Assembly (NCBI GenBank): GCA_963754135.1
Contig: CAVWEY010000003.1
Span: 1,488,001-1,552,000, forward strand
Reading direction: 5' to 3'
Source: JAJFUI01 sp963754135
GTDB taxonomy: Bacteria > Planctomycetota > Planctomycetia > Pirellulales > Thermoguttaceae
DNA length: 64,000 nt
The notes beneath the pieces are model-generated. The model was not told where the DNA came from, did no database searches, and worked only from the letters and a program-made list of their open reading frames with translations. Below, one piece after another: positions 63,488-64,000 of this stretch (position 1 is the first letter of the stretch; each line of letters starts with the position of its first letter). The translations under genes were made by a program, and so were the position numbers.

Positions 63488-64000
63488 TGGACCCGTTCCG
63501 TTTCTGCTTGGCGCTCGGTCCCGTGGCCATGTATCTGTTGCTGTTGGGGGCCGTCAACCTGTCGCGCCGTCCGTTGCTGGTTTCGGGCGTGCGCGACGCC
63601 GCCGCGTTGGCCGTGGCGGTGGCGGGATTGGTGATCATCGGGCCGATGGAACTGTTGTTTCCGTTTGAGGCGGTGCTCCGCTACGGTCCCTACGTCTGGC
63701 TCTGGTTGCTGTCGCTGTACGCCATGTGCGTGGTGTTGTGGCTGTTGGTGTTGCGGCCGCGGCTGGTGATCTACAACATTTCGGCGGACAAATTGCGTCC
63801 GGTGTTGGCCGAGTTGGCCGGCCGGCTCGATACGGCCGCCCGCTGGGCGGGGGATAGCCTGTCGCTGCCGGCGCTGGGCGTGCAACTGTACGTCGATAGC
63901 TTCGCGGCGTTGGGCAGCATCTCGCTCTGTTCGGCCGGGGGCAACCAGAGTCACGCCGGTTGGCGGCGGCTGGAAACGGAGCTCGGCTCGGCGCTCGGGC
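63484..64000 (+). CDS. Membrane protein, 3'-partial
   Basis: ATG 63484 overlaps the previous stop (ATGA). The protein reads MMDPFRFCLALGPVAMYLLL, then three further TM helices (AALAVAVAGLVIIGPMELLF; YVWLWLLSLYAMCVVLWLLV) and a soluble domain (VIYNISADKLRPVLAELAGR; GVQLYVDSFAALGSISLCSA) open to the window end. No stop is seen, so it is incomplete. Coupled to the coiled-coil gene; unknown function. Confidence 0.75.
   Translation, partial: MMDPFRFCLALGPVAMYLLLLGAVNLSRRPLLVSGVRDAAALAVAVAGLVIIGPMELLFPFEAVLRYGPYVWLWLLSLYAMCVVLWLLVLRPRLVIYNISADKLRPVLAELAGRLDTAARWAGDSLSLPALGVQLYVDSFAALGSISLCSAGGNQSHAGWRRLETELGSALG

Overview
The window is about 64 kb of GC-rich DNA from a member of the Planctomycetota, probably a Pirellulales-type lineage. 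The 16S rRNA gene at 48990-50516 carries the planctomycete variant of the EUB338 probe site (49306-49323), and the 16S is unlinked: it has its own promoter, boxA and terminator and no 23S follows. The gene content agrees: a DUF1559 protein with a type IV-pilin-like N-terminus and H-X9-DG C-terminus, a PEP-CTERM protein, a stand-alone RNA polymerase alpha-CTD protein, an FGE-sulfatase/NPCBM fusion, a FecR module and very large secreted proteins.

Layout. 1-2.6 kb: end of a PEP-CTERM protein, a DUF1559 protein and a small minus-strand Coa1-like pair. 2.6-14.1 kb: housekeeping and metabolism (prfB with programmed frameshift, mnmA, alpha-glucan phosphorylase, quinone reductase-like, DUF4143 ATPase, MFS transporter, GNAT protein, DUF4105 lipoprotein, aroC). 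14.1-22.6 kb: AsmA-like protein (broken), polX, a TGS GTPase, a Cys-rich secreted protein, a small ATPase/arrestin-like/DUF3592 operon and an alpha-CTD protein. 23-26.5 kb: a J-like/FGE-sulfatase/NPCBM fusion. 27.1-40.2 kb: a 13-kb run of giant envelope proteins. 40.3-47.4 kb: hemL and an autotransporter-repeat protein fused to a lipase domain. 47.4-54.2 kb: lower-GC accessory DNA with a lipase-fragment duplication, an IS remnant, the 16S gene, an island of small toxin/antitoxin-like genes and an EVE-like/PD-(D/E)XK nuclease, a 16S 3'-end remnant and a tRNA-Met. 54.2-64 kb: a Gfo/Idh/MocA oxidoreductase, a SnoaL-like protein, a DUF262 + HEPN + unknown putative defence operon, fumC and a large coiled-coil membrane protein.

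Two properties affect how every gene should be read. First, about twenty single-base indels break conserved reading frames, including essential genes (mnmA, aroC, polX), often in or near homopolymers. This looks like an unpolished long-read assembly rather than biology, so gene extents are given for the reconstructed gene. Second, the window is full of short palindromic and word-repeat elements, many of them inside coding sequence and read through in frame (mnmA, aroC, GNAT protein, fumC, giant proteins) or supplying a gene's stop codon. I regard this population of protein-invading palindromes as the most interesting signal, followed by the DUF262/HEPN operon and the duplicated 16S 3' end bounding an accessory island.
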